From Sipunculus nudus (lineage: Eukaryota > Annelida > Sipuncula > Golfingiida > Sipunculidae), in the NCBI GenBank assembly GCA_026874595.1, contig CM049306.1, forward strand, positions 13,355,019 through 13,419,018: a stretch of 64,000 nucleotides of DNA, in the 5' to 3' direction. The translations under genes were made by a program, and so were the position numbers. Each line of letters starts with the position of its first letter. Position 1 is the first letter of the stretch. Positions 47,201 to 61,500 of the stretch are shown piece by piece. The notes under the pieces were generated by a model. The model was not told the origin of the DNA and made no database searches. It was given only the letters and a program-made list of their open reading frames with translations.

Positions 47201-50200
47201 AATTGTAGCACGTTAAAGCCTGCCCCTTTTGATATGGCTTCCACTTTATTTTTTTTGTTTGTCATCACAATAACATTCCAAACTCGGGAAAAAAAAACAC
47301 AAATTGTGTTACTTTGTAGTTTAATATTTGTTTTGAGCCCTAGGATAATGATGCTGATAAAGAGCTAAATCCAAGTTTATCTGTAATCTTTGATTTGTAA
47401 ATTTTGTTCCATTGATGATGCATATATTTGTATAATTAACAGCAGATAGTCACAGAATTAGTGCCAATCCTAGCCTGCAGGTGGCATGTAGGTCTCCTTT
47501 CCTGCATAAGTATTCATAACCTTGGGAGTCATATTTGATTTCTGCCATGTTATTTAATTCCATAGTGTAACCATATACAGTCTGTTCAGATTACTATGCA
47601 TGGATTCTGTATTTTTGTAAAGAAGACTGACAGTATTCATCTGTGTAACAAATCTTATACTTGTTATCCTTATGACTAAATCTGGGTATTCTGAGCCAAA
47701 TACATAAAAACAGCTTCATGATCACATTTAATAAATTCATTATCACCTTCATCCTTTGTTAATAGCTGCTGCCTTCAACAGGCCATGGCCCTGAACCCTT
47801 AAGGTCTTAATATTGTCAAACTACCTTGGTTCAGTTTAGCTTTAGAATACACATGAATATATATTGAAATGACTATATTAGCCCCAATGATATAAGTACA
47901 TCTTTTTAATCCTTAGAATATTTCCTATTAGATCTGCAATATACAAATAAAGTTTTTGTTTTCAGTCTTGATATTTTAAATTTTAAAGCAAAATTTTCAT
48001 TTTTACAAAAAAAGTGTGATACATCTCACGCCAGGCAGTATCTATACATTTAATAGTAACATTGTCTTAAAGTACACACAAATATCTCCAAGCATTTTTC
48101 ATTGTATAATTATCATCTTTTCATTTTATATTCTAATTTTAAATTCTTTGGACAAACTGATAAATGATTCTTTGTTTAAAATGACCAGCAACTGCTTAAT
48201 AAAATAAGACATTGATAAAAAAAGAAGATAAAAATTAACACATTTTAGAAAGTGTGTGAGAAATATCCCTCTGAAGATGATGTAATTGACTGAGATTCTG
48301 TTAAAGAAAATGGTCAAGAACTGTTTGGCTGGAGTAATTTTGTCCTAGTTGGCTAACTGAAATGTGAATGCAGGTGACAGCAGTATAACATGAATTCATG
48401 TAATGATCTGATTTTGTTCCCTCCCTCTTGAATTATTTTAACCATTTATCATGTATAAAAAAAAGTGATTTTAATGCCAAATATTGAATCTGTAAGTGCA
48501 GAAGAAGATAGTGGCCACAAGTAATTAGTTCATCTGGCTAGCCTGGCCAGCACTTATTAAGTGTCAATATTCGGTGCCCAGCATATCAAGATAAGCAGTC
48601 ATCATCAGCCAATCAGTGATTGAAGAATGTGTTTGTTCTCTCAAGGTCTTCATGTGATTTTGTTTACATCCACAAGGACTTAACAGGTCAGTTAACCTAC
48701 AACCTCTTCCTAATAATGAACTAAATTTTCAGTAAGACATTTTTGTGACAAGGTAGTCATAAAAATGACCTGGTATTCAACAAATTTTCTGAAAAATAAA
48801 CATTTTATGATTTAGATGATACTTAGACCTAAAATATCCAAGACACTAGCAAGTACACCGCATTTTCAGAATACAGAGTATTTCAGCAAATCTTACTGTC
48901 TGGGTCAATAATTGAATTATGATGGATTCCAGCAGTTTTCTATCTGATGCAGGGTCAGTTTGTATGCCATCCACATTGACCTTCTGTTGATTGGTCATCT
49001 GCATACAACCAGATTCTTAATATTGGTCATGTGTCTGGGAATTTTTCCCCAGATAGTGCTTCTGAATTACACATCTTTAGTAGCATCTTTTGGCCAGGCA
49101 GGAAACAATGGGGCTTCTGTTGTAGCATTGTGTTCACAAATCAGAAGCTAAAACACAGAATATACTCAAGAAGAGCAACAAATTAAGAGCAACATCTTTG
49201 AAATAAATCTGCTTAAATTGAGTACTAACATTTTCACAGTGTATAACTCTGTACAGGGTATCAGATCTGCATTCATCTTGCCCCAGAGATTAACAAATAC
49301 TGTTGTTTAGTTCTCTGCTTCATATTTTCTCTGGACCTAAGAGTTTTATTACCAGCTGGTCCCTACTTCATTGGTGTTTTAATTTAGAATTATATGCCAA
49401 GATATATCCAGATTCCTTTTAGTTCCTGCTCTCAAACAATTTAGGGATACTTGAGTAGTTTTAATATGAGGTTTTTCCCCCATTAAATGAATTATAACTG
49501 ATAACAGCTATTACATCTATAAAATTAAATTATATGAATATATACTTATGTCATTAAACATATTTTTCACATAATTTTTTAATATAGTTCTTAATTGACA
49601 TGTGAACATGTGGTGGCTGGTGTTTTGAGCTGGCTTTTGTCTAAACTTTAATAAATGAAGGCAATTATTGATAATTACAATAATAACAGTCCATCAAAGA
49701 CTGCTATTAATTCTCTGTAATACAGATAGCACTTGATTAATCCAGTGATATAATTATTTCAATAATTACCTAATTTTTATCTCCACTTTTTTTGTTTTAT
49801 ATTTTGTGATATTGTCATCTTCATTATTTGCAATAATGTAATAGTGGGCATGTCTCACTTAACTCCCTGGCATGTTTTCCTTAATTATAATTTAATTTTT
49901 TTTTCATCAGATACTAACACCTAACATTGATGAAGCTAATGATGATCATCTGATGATTATATAAATGTTTTTCATGATGGACATTTTAATAATTTGTTTA
50001 TGGCTGTAATTACTGTCAGAGCATGTCCCAATGAAGTAAGCAATAGTGATAATTATTGCAAGCTATTTCATGTGGCAACTAGTTATTATTAAAGCATTCG
50101 AGCAGTTATCTGATTTATAGAGATTAGAGCTCCATTTGTGCTAAGTCAACACAGAAAAACTGATAACATGGCCGCTATGGGCTTTTCCAATTGAAAACAA

Positions 50201-53200
50201 GTGAATTTTATGCATACATTCATGTGTATTTCAATAGACAGTTTACACAAGATATTGTGACCATATGGAAATCAATAATTGTGCTGATCAGTTCAGGTTC
50301 ACTATCTACACTTGTTCTTCAGATCCAGGTCAAATCTGGGATTTTAATATCTGGGAGCCTCCATGAGTAAACTTAGAAGAAGGTTGTGATTTCAGTGTCT
50401 GTCAGGGTGTCTGTCTCTCTGTTTGTCTGTCCATCTGTTTTTCTGTCTGTATGTGTAAATTGTGGATGGGTGTTTTGGGGATTAAGGAAGAGTTTATTAC
50501 ATATCAGATTAAATGAAGATGAAGACTTCTATCTTCTATTGATTCTGTTAGAATTATTATGAGGAGGTGTAACCTGACTTAATGATTAAGTCACTACATA
50601 TTTTATTTTTAATCAAAATAAGTCATAAATAGAGCAACTGGCCTCCTGTATACATAGAGGTTTATGTACACTTAACCAGTAATCAAACTGATGGAGTTAC
50701 ATTTTATGTGTTATTTTGACATTATAAAACCTAACTTGCTTCTGCTGCATTTAAAAACATGATATGAACACATTCAGCTTCACTTTCATATTATTTCTTT
50801 TCTTATCAAGACTTTGAGTTGAACTATAACTGGACTGCCATGTTGAGCAAATAGCTCTTATTACATTAACTTATTGTTAAGGTTTATGAAACTTGATCTT
50901 GGCTGCATTTGATGATCTGTTGAAAACATTTAGTTTTTCACTACATACATAGGTCATGTACTTGTATACATAGGTTATGTACTTTACTCTGTAAACATAT
51001 CATGTATGTACTTATATAGTATAAACTTGAGAATCAGTAATATCTTGAGGGTTTCAGTTTTATCAACCATATTATTAATTTGTATATCAAAGGGGTATTT
51101 TATTTGTAAATTGTGAGGGGGCAAGGAGCCTATCCCCATCCCAAGTCCATACAATCATTTTTGGATTATTATTTCAATCATTTTTAGATCACAGATTTAG
51201 TATTATGTTACTGCTTAGGTTTTTAAACTGTTCACCTTAACACTGTAATTTGTAACTTATAGAGTAGTTCAAGACAGTCTCATTTCTCTACAATGCTGTA
51301 ACATGCACTGTCTAACCATGGGTATGACATTTTACAGGCCAGCAGGGCCTGCTTATATGAGATTCCCCAGACCCATGGTCTAACTAAATCTAAATGAAGC
51401 CCTGGGTGGACTTTAACATGGTGATACCCAGGCTGATTTCATCTGACCATGACCCTACAGTGATTTAAAAAATAAAATGAAAAGAGTGTAGTCATTTACA
51501 TCACAGAGTAAAATAAAAACATTGACCCATTTGTCAGACTAGAGATAGATTCACGAGACAAGGACTGTGTTTCATTGAGCAAACATGGCTGGCAGTTATA
51601 TAAGAATGATTGAGTCCATGACTGTAAATACATAAGTTGGGCCTATTTAACATAGTGATTTTTAACCCCTTTACTGTTTACATTTATTTTAGATTTCCGA
51701 CAAATTCTGACACTATTTATATTGACACTAACAGCCATATCTTTTCAAGCTTTTTTGTATCTTTATCAAATTTTCAACAGTTTCCACTAAGAGGGTTTGC
51801 TGAAGATTATTGAAAATCATTGAAACTTAGAAATAATATGCAATATTTTTGTCCTGAAAGAATCTATACATATCATGGCATTCTAATTGCCCATTTTGAG
51901 TGCTCTTTAGTGGCTTGTAAACAGTAAAGGGTTAATTAAATCTAAACTGGTTTTCATCCTGCCAGACCAACAATTCAGCTTCCTAGTCATTTATCCTATA
52001 CCAGGTTAAATCAGATCTGATGGTTTTCAGTTCATTTTCATTTTAAACCTGAAGCTTGTATAATAATCAAATATTTCTAATGACAGCACTTAGGTAGTCC
52101 TCCAAAACAAGGACAGCACCCAACTTGCTGGAAATGGATTTTGGCAACAACAACTGTGCATACAGGTTTATTAATGCCCCATGGGTATCACACATCTTGC
52201 CTTGTTCAGACTACTCTGCAGCCAGATGAGGTCATCTGTTGGCATCATGACCTCTGACTTCATTCATATTCAAATCATACCTTTTATGGCAGCAGGGCTC
52301 ATCATTATGCTAACAGTATTAAAGATTTGTAAACCAGCATTAGTTATTACTAATTGATTCAATTGAATTAATTTCCATCCAGTGGATCTGCCTTTTTATG
52401 AGATTTTCTGTGTAATTTGATCGGTAGGGATGTATGAGATAAACTGCAGAAGCTTAAGAAAATTTACACAACACCAACCAGATGTTTGTATATACTGCAG
52501 AACTGAACATATTACCGGTGTGTATGCATTTTTGGGTTAAATATAAATTTAAAATTTAATAGCCCTGAATTACATGAATTACAGGAACCAATTACATGAA
52601 AAGGTCTGAATAAAAGTATATATAATTTTGAAAAAAAATTAAGTAATAATATTTTCAATAATAATAATAATAATTTGGTAACTAGTCATGTGATTTTATA
52701 TTATTAAAGATATTATAATTATCAAAATCATTTTAGAAATTTTATGTCATAACCATTTTTGACAAATTCCTGGTGGATGTTAATTATGACAACAGAATTA
52801 TTGTAGAAATCCTAAATATTATATAATGACCATTCTTTTGATGGAAGGCTGGTGTATATTTGTATGTTTATGTATTTAATTTAGTTAAGAACTGATTTTG
52901 TACTTATGAAATTTTTATTAATTTTTCAAATTTTAAAGCAAGTGAGAGACATCTGATATTTTTTTTCATTGTACTGAAAATGTAAATATTACTCTTTATA
53001 GTAATATGGCAATGTATGAACATAGTTACCGCCATTTCTGAGATGAACACCATGCTCTTGAACAATTCATAAGATTCTGACAGCCAGTAGGTATCCTAAA
53101 CTCACAGGAGATTGGTCAGGCCATGGTTCTTCCCACAAGTCACTCGCAGAACAGCTGAAGTTAGTTCTAAGGGTATTAGTCGGTGGTGCCCTCTGGTAGA

Positions 53201-53230
53201 TGGAACACGCAGTATCTTGAAGACTGACCT
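44276..53230. other. Gene-free AT-rich region
   Basis: No coding exon recognised on either strand. 44440-44525 (TGGTCTTAGTTTACAGGTGG) looks like a DNA-transposon end. Islands of less AT-rich, higher-complexity sequence occur near 46640-47200, 48500-48710 and 52080-52330. Confidence 0.4.
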
Positions 53231-53432
53231 TTCAGTTTATATATGGTATGCAGAATGCCGAAGAAGGCATTGCACTTTTGGTTTTATATCAAGTATTTTT
53301 ATTTACTTTAAATTTGTATCTAGTATAGTTCTTGAATTTCATTTCTAGATTTTTAACACACCATTTTTCATAACCTTGTAAGAAAGTTAAACATAAAATT
53401 ATCCTGGACATATCTTATATTATACATGTACC
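53231..53432 (+). repeat. Direct duplication, copy 1
   Basis: About 200 bp starting TTCAGTTTATATATGGTATG and ending ATTATACATGTACC, repeated with about 90 percent identity by eye at 54872-55077. Confidence 0.8.
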
Positions 53433-54871
53433 AGTATCATTTAGACAGCATACTTATTTCACTATTAAAAATAAATATGTGGGTATCATTTGTAAAGGGA
53501 GCTATACACAAAATTGGCATTAACATAAAATCAGCATTTAGTTTCAGCCATTTTATATAGATATATGAAGAATTTGTATTAAAATTAAATTCTTGACTGT
53601 ATGATGTTCACCTGTGACAGGATTTACTGTTACTGTTTCCTGTAATCAATATTAGCATTGATATATTTCAAGTAGGTACATGCTCATTTAAATTTAATAT
53701 TCACTTTTTTTATGTATAGTTCTGTAGATTAACTGGAAAATGGGTGTTTTTATCTTGGAAAATGACATAAGATATTGCCCCCAAAATATTAGATACCTTA
53801 GACTTTAACATGGTATATCTAATATGTAAAACTAGAATTGTCAAATTTTTATTTTAAAATAATATCAAGGCATATAAGGAATATTTACCGGCTGTGCTGA
53901 CATTTTCAGTTTTTTATTGATCTTTATGGATACATTCACTTTTTACTCTTTTGTTTTTATTCAAATAATTATTTAATAATAAGAAGATGGCCCTCATCCA
54001 GAGATTATTTTCTTTAATCAGCTTGTGGTTGGCCTGGGATTTGTATTCTGACAACTCACGAAGGAGTTAGTATACTATTTGATGTTCATTGTGTACTTCT
54101 TGGATCCTCTCCAGTAATTATTAATGGTACAGATTTTAGCGAGCGCTTTCATTATCCCTTTATTGGCGCAGACAAGTTCCGTCAGTCAAAAAATTACAGA
54201 AAAAGACAGCAACATGCAAAGATTCACTCTAAATAATCAGGATACATGTTATTTAATGAGAATGAGGCTTTGGTTTCCATGACGCATGTTATCAACATGC
54301 TCAGTCTGCTAACTTTCTCATACTTTTGATGATTTTTTGCTCAGCTGGTCAGCCAATAGTCATATTTTATCAAAAAATTTGTCAGCGAGTTGTAATGTTG
54401 TGGTTCACAAAGTACCAGTAGTCACTGCTGCAGTTATGCAAAATAATATGTATTAGAAAATTATTTTATACATTTGTACATAAAATTACTAGATATGGAC
54501 ATGCACAGGTATGTCTGTTTTTAACTACCACCAAAAACTGAATATTTCCAGGTGATTTTATTTCAATAATTATAGTTGATAACTATAAAAATATATGTAT
54601 ATCCCATTAGCAGAGGTTGTTCCTGATGTATGTGTGGATAAAAGTATACAGGTAAAGTGCCAACCACTAAATGTTTCTTTATAAAAACTAAAAACTCAAT
54701 ATTCATGTGCTGGAAACAAAATTGCTTGAAAACCAATATGTGCAAGTTGTATTATCTGTTTCTCAATTCTTTTTAATATTATCCTAACATATTTAAATAC
54801 ATTAAATTTGTCACTTTAATATACTTAGATAACAATAAAAGTTACCATTGGTGCAGCAAGTACATAGACCA

Positions 54872-55077
54872 TTCAGTTTATATATGGTATGCAGAATGCC
54901 CAAGAAGGAATTGCACTGTTGGTTTTATATCAAGTATTTTTATTTCCTTTTTAATTTGTATCAAGTATAGTTCTTGAATTTCATTTCTAGAATTTTTAAC
55001 AAACCAATTTTGTTTCATAACCTTGAAAGAAAGTTAACATAAAATAATGCTTGACATATCTTATATTATACATGTAC
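54872..55077 (+). repeat. Direct duplication, copy 2
   Basis: Second copy of 53231-53432 in the same orientation, with small indels; ends in a C run. Confidence 0.8.
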
Positions 55078-55402
55078 CCCCCCCCTTAAAAAAATACTTT
55101 TTGCATAACATAGGTTCAGTAGGAATCCTTCAATCAGTTCTGGCAGACCCCAAGCATAAAAAAATGCTCATGTGGAGATTTTCAAGCATATACACACAAT
55201 CATATATATGCTGACAGACTTTAGGTTTTGCCCAGTTACAAAATCATATGAGTGATTTTCACACCAATAAACATATAAGAGTTTTAAGCACCAGGTAAAA
55301 CCAATATTGTTCAGATGGTTTGGACAAAAGTTTTCTCAGCAACAGAGATTGGTTGTTATACTCTCCTGAACAATTGTTGTGGCGTCAGAGTAAATCATGC
55401 TA

Positions 55403-55682
55403 TCATGACCTCATGGTCTCATGATGTCATGGTCTCTTGACCTCATAGTCTCACGACCTCATGGTCTCATGATGTCATGGTCTCTTGACCTCATAGTCTC
55501 ATAACCTCATAGTCTCATGATGTCGTGGTCTCTTGACCTCATAGTCTCATGACCTCATGGTTTCATGATGCCGTGGTCTCTTGACCTCATAGTCTCTTGA
55601 CCTCATAGTCTCATAACCTCATGGTCTCATGGTGCCATGGTCTCTTGACCTCATGGTCTCTTGAACTCATGGTCTTATGATT
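55403..55682. repeat. 16-bp satellite with 48-bp higher-order unit
   Basis: About 17 units of 16 bp. Three unit types alternate in the first part: GTCTCATGATGTCATG, GTCTCTTGACCTCATA, GTCTCAYGACCTCATG. The regular order breaks down in the last third. Confidence 0.9.
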
Positions 55683-57180
55683 TACAAAACAAAACCTGAA
55701 TTTAGATGGCATCATCAGTTTAATTGTTATGTTAATCTTAAATCACAGCCCCCCCCCCCACCACCCATCCATGCAACCAAGAAGGAAAAAAAATTCACAT
55801 TCCATAATGGTTAAGAAGAACTTCTCTTATTTACAAGTAATGGCCTTGGCTGATCTTCAGGGAGGTATTTCTTTTCAAAAAAAATTTTTTAATCTTAGTC
55901 AAGGAAGATTAATATTTAACACCTTATAAACCATTCTGACATCACAATGTCTGCTAAAGTGTCTTATTCAGATCATATTGTGATTTATTACAAATCCAAT
56001 CTTGGTTATCCCTTTCTTACAATAACATGAATTTTGAAAGAGATGACCAGAGATCCCTATTACCCTTTACAGACAACAATGGTAAAATTGTTAGTGAAAG
56101 TATTATTTCTTTTTAGATGGTAACTATTTATTTATTCTTTTGAACAAATTTCATGACAACATGTAATTCCTGGAATCACCCTGACTATGTCGGAGACTTC
56201 CCTGCAAAAGGATTAGTCTAATGCTACTGTTTACAACAATGAATTTTTTGGTTTAACTTATGATCATGATAACGTTAGATCAGGTAGAAATGTGACAGAC
56301 ATTGAATACATTCTAGGAGATGTACTTTTATGTAGATCTGGACTAATTTCTAATGTTTCTCATCTTTATTTGAAGTGATTTATTATTTATTTATTCATTT
56401 TTATGTAATCTACATGATGGACATGTAAAGTAGTTTTATGGTACCTGTATATAACAAACAATTAATTTCCAGGTGTGGATAGTTACCCTCATATACAAAA
56501 CATCAAACTTTCAGGTTTAGTTCTAATTTGCCTATAATCCCATCATAATGCTTATAGTTATGCTGTGAAAAATATTTAACACATTTTTCTATGACATTTT
56601 CTTTTATTCCAACCATAACATGCAAGTTTAGGGTATCATATTATTTCTGCTGTTTTCACACAACTTCATAATTATGTCTTATATTTGAACATGGATAACA
56701 TTGCTTAATGAAGAATTTCCATCTTGCTTGTATCTCCAGATGAATATTGTACAACATAAAGTGCCAGAAGAGTAATTACATTAGTTTCCTTTCAGTGTAC
56801 AAAAAATATTTCTGATTATTATTTATCATTTATTTACTTAAATTTTATTGATTAACATTTGTGCTTTAATTACATTATAATCATGATATTATCTCTACCA
56901 AAAATGTTTCATTAGGTTTTGACCTCCTTACTGTTCCCTTGGAAAACATAAGATGCCACTTGATTTATTTAAAATAAAGTGAAATTAACAAAAAATATTT
57001 TTAATGGATTTTTTTTCATAGGTTTAATGCAGTTTAAAACCTTTTTTATTTGGTTTCATTTTCTACATGCACAAAAAATAAAAACATCAACTATAAAAAA
57101 AGTAATTTTTAAAATTTTTCATTGGTAAATTAATTTAAAATTTTAATTAATTCCATGATATGTCCATACATAGTGCAGGT
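55683..57180. other. Noncoding, no feature recognised
   Basis: Very AT-rich, with a C run at 55749. Nothing recognisable. Confidence 0.4.
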
Positions 57181-57780
57181 AAGTATAATGTGTACATATA
57201 AAAATGTCCACAGAATATGCAGAGCTCTGTTGTGGTTAACTTTCTCCGTTTAAGTGTGCTTTCCGCAGTAGACAAATGTGTGCATTATTGGAACGGTCGA
57301 CTTAATATAATTGACTCTCTTAATCCTAAGGATCCCACAGTGAAGCACACACAGCACCAGATCTGCTATTGTCTAACAGAGAACTCGGAGATCTTGGTGT
57401 CCTTTAATGAAGCACTAGATCACTGGCATACCCACTGTAAACAGACCGAGCCTAACACCTCCATCCATTTATGTATGGTAATTTCATACATAAGCAGCTT
57501 CACAGCCAAAGATGCTTATTAATGAAAGGCACGTGCTCCCACCCAAGTAGGCTGTTTGTGGGGATGATTACTGTAATAGAGCTACAATGGCCACGCTAAG
57601 TTGACAGGTGGTGACCTACTGGGGGGTCACCTTCAGGGTTGGTATAGCATGCAAGTGACACCTCATAGTGACCTATAGGTCACGACATGCAAATAATCCC
57701 ATTGACGAAGCCTTGGCTGATCACGATTTATCAGTTATTCTCGGCATTTGTTCTGCTGTTGGCTGTCAGGTTGTGTGGTC
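57181..57780. promoter_or_regulatory. Candidate regulatory island
   Basis: Balanced base composition in an AT-rich desert. It contains a 16-bp palindrome GTGACCTATAGGTCAC (57668-57683), an octamer ATGCAAAT (57687-57694) and inverted GGTGACC/GGTCACC (57610-57631). A 101-codon open frame (57217-57522) matches nothing I know. Confidence 0.35.
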
Positions 57781-58489
57781 TGTCATATCAATATTAAATA
57801 TGATTAATTGATATAATTCTTATTTCTGCAGTCAACAGTTCTGATATATGAAATATGAAAACATATCATTTATGTTTATCTTGGGATTTCTTGTTTTAAA
57901 ACATATATTTGTTTGATTAAAATAATTATGATGTTGAAGTTAATCACCCTTCTATTTAATTTATATTATTTTTTCTAAACTAGTTTTTATTTTCTATTTA
58001 TACATTTATTATCAATTATTATCATTCTTAGATCCAGAGTAATTCCTTTTCTCATTTTTAATGGTCCTTTCAAGTATGCTTTCTTAATAATCTCTTATTA
58101 TTTATTTTTTGCAGCATATTATTCAATTGTTTAGAAATTATAACATTTTATAAATAAGTAAAATCATCATATATTTTATTATTAATACATCATTTAATGT
58201 AGTGATGATATTTAAATAACACAATTTCAGATTAATTTCTACTACATATGATAACAAATATAATTGTAAAGTATAATGAATTGATATGGTTATTTCCGAT
58301 TTTAAATTTAAATTATCTAGTGACACGTGATATTTTCAGTATGATTTGTAAGAGCTAGCTTACTATAAATGTAAAGAATAATACATGTGTATGGTATATA
58401 ATAATTAAGACAGACTGAAATATTCAACTCAAACTTGAAATTTAAAAACAAGATAGGGATTCCTTCATGATATTAGTAGAGTAAAACAT

Positions 58490-59120
58490 GCTGGCTTGTA
58501 TAGGTTGTGATGAAGAAGAAATTGTTTCCGACATGTTTGTCTCCCGCTTTGTCCTATATTGATGATTGTGGAATAATTTACTTGCACAGGGACCAGAATG
58601 CATAAACTGACCTCAGAAGTTATCACCCATCGTGAGCTGTGCGATCACTAAAATACCTTGCAAGATGGGTTAGGGTCTCGCGTGTATTGTAGTGCCACTT
58701 AAGAAAAAGGCCTCGCAGGCCCACAGGAAGATTCCAATCTCATTGGCTTCTAACAAACATGCAGCAAAAATCCTCTGCCAATTTCTGATGTCCGGTGTCA
58801 AGAAAGTTTGCGGCTTTGGAAGGTTTGAATACACTCCTGAGTTCAGTGTTTTAAGCCAGTGTGTTTGTTTTTACTCGAGTGATCAAGCCCACTTAGATGT
58901 TACTGCGGAAATCTGTTAAGGTAATTCAGCCGAATCCCGGATTCATCAATTTGACATTCTGTTAATGTGGTAAAATTCGGTGAGGTGGTTTTCATTGATT
59001 TCTGCATTATCCTTTTAAAACGGTCCCCTATAATCAAACATGTTTCCTAATCCAGCATTAGCCCCAGGTCCCTTTGGGTGTTAATTAAAGAGATATCACT
59101 CAATGGGAACACTACACAAT
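58490..59120. promoter_or_regulatory. Candidate conserved noncoding island
   Basis: High-complexity stretch with CpGs and homeodomain-like TTAATTAA (59080-59090 area), unlike the flanks. Includes a 75-codon frame of no recognised family. Confidence 0.3.
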
Positions 59121-61320
59121 GGGCACGAATAACAGGGAATTATTTCTGCAGTTTCCTTAACAGATGCCCAAATTTTAGTCCTGCTTGTTTTTTTCTACTC
59201 ATCTAATTCATCCTTTGAGGAAGAGAGCATGGATTTTCATAGTTTTTTGCTTAAATATTCTGGGAACAGCTTATTATCCCAGCAAGATAGAGGATTTTTA
59301 TTACTCTATAATTCTAGCTTCCCTTGGGCAAATGAAGACAAAAGGAAATAGTAATTTTAAACACACAAAGGCCTTGTTCTAACTAATATCTTAATCAATG
59401 GAAGCATTTAAATTACAAGTTAGATTTGCTGATGTATTTTGTTTAATGCAGACATGGCTTCGTTATACATCGCTCTTTATAATTATTACTAAAATATGAC
59501 AACCATGGGTCCATAACTCTTTTCAAGAAAATTTAAACTTTTAATCTGCCTCATTATAGTAGGATTAATTTTGTCTCAATCTTTCATCCACATTTTCAAG
59601 ATTTCTACATTAGGTTCCTATTAACCAAATGGAAGAAAAGCTTAAATTAGTTTATTTACAAAGTTCCTAAAAATTTCCTGCATGTACATTATAAAATCAA
59701 AGTTTAATTTTTGTCAAACCTGTTCAATTATACCTAGTTCATCCACAAAATTGAAAAATATGAATGGATTAATATTTCCCTATTTTGTAGAAAGATGGTT
59801 AAACTAATTAGTGTCTTAATATTAAAACTTAATGTATTAATACTGTCTTCATGAGGTTTCATTTTTCCAATTTCAAATTTCTGCATATACAGATTACATA
59901 AGTTTACTTAAATCAGTGTTTGAAATAATTGTTACTTCATGATTTCTCATTTTCCCACAAATCTCTAGATGTAGACAAAATAAACAAATGAATAAAGAAA
60001 AAAGCACAATTGAGTGGCAGATTATGAAATCACATTAAGTTAACACTTTATTCCTTTAGTTTTTTGTACATGGGACTGTGTGACTTGAAAGTAAGCAGCC
60101 TTGCATGTGTTCACATTAGGCAATGTATCAGGGGAGGGGCAGCAAAAACAAGTAGACATGTTGGCACCGTGGGTGAGACCTGACTGCCATGGCCGTTCTT
60201 TGCCTTCTTATCTAGATTAACGAGACTTCATGGCTGTTATGTGTTCAGTTATTATAGCATATAGTCAAAGGTCTCACCTAAAGTTACAACCGGTCGCAAA
60301 TTTAACTTTACTGCAGCTCCTCACGAAGATAATTCATTTATGACTGACATCCAGAAGCAATTAAAGTACAATGTATGTGGGACCAATATTGGAAGAAACA
60401 TGCACTTTATGACTAATAACGGTTCATTTTTGGTAAAAAATGACTCTGCTTCAAGTGATAAAATCACAATTAAATTAGCAGTATTGTATTAATATTTGAA
60501 TACTTCTGCCAGTTAACACAACCAAGTGAGCCTCTGTCTGAGCTTGTGAAAAGGAGGATGTATGAGAATGAAAGCTCTGGTTATGCTTTTGAAGCATTGT
60601 AAATAGTTTTGTGAAAATATATTTTATGATATTTATAAATATCATAATATATTTTAATATGTATCTGATTTTTATCATATATAATTTTTTATGATAATAA
60701 ATTATAATGTATATTGTCCAGACAGTATGATAAAAGTATACCTCTGTCAGGAAGATATTGTTTCCCCTTTGGTTTGTTGGTTTGTCCATAAGTAACTTTA
60801 CACAAATATTAATGAACAGATTGTGATGAACTTTAGTGGAGGGTAAGGATAACAGCCTAGGAACAATCTTTAAAATTTTGTTGGTAATCTGAATCTTTAA
60901 TTCAAATGATTATATACTAACATGTCACTTGGCAACCTTTTTTTTCCTGGCAAAGTTGTTCATTGTTCCAGTACAACCTGTGTTGGTCAACAATGACAGT
61001 CTGAAAAAGAACACAGTGGACTAGCACGCAAGCTTCACTATGGGGATCCTGATGGGGGTATCAGGTAGTCGTACAATTACACAAACATTTCTAGTGTCTT
61101 TTAATTTTTATCTTAATAACCTTATAATTAAGAAAATGTATGTGTTAGGTAAACAAGGATATTACTTTAAGGCATCTCTGATGAAAAGAGGTTATAATGG
61201 AAAAAAAGGAAAGTTTGCTTTGAAATATCTGTAGCCACATAACAATGCCACTATTTTATGTGATTAGGATTACTATCAGAAAAGGTTCCTCCTAACTTCA
61301 TCAAGGACCACATGATATGT
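59121..61320. other. Noncoding, mostly unrecognised
   Basis: AT-rich; a 24-bp perfect palindrome centred on TTTATAAA lies at 60624-60647. A higher-complexity island is at 60040-60430. Confidence 0.4.
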
Positions 61321-61324
61321 TTGT

Positions 61325-61500
61325 GTTTGATGCCTGATTGGTACATTGGTAACATATGACTCACTGAGACAGGGACCTGAGTTCAGTTCCCAGCTCAAGA
61401 ATACCCTCTTCATCACTACTGCCTTAATTCCCACCCCTGTAAAGTAAGAGGCTACACTATGACACCTCAGTTCATCAACAGACGTCCCTGTTCATAGGGC
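61325..61500 (+). mobile_element. Possible tRNA-derived SINE
   Basis: TGGTACATTGGTAA resembles an A box and GAGTTCAGTTCCC a B box about 35 nt later, followed by an unrelated body. No clear tail was found. Confidence 0.4.

Noticed and set aside
57217-57522. 101-codon plus-strand frame
   Set aside because: Longest frame in the desert but no family match; coding status cannot be judged without conservation or RNA.
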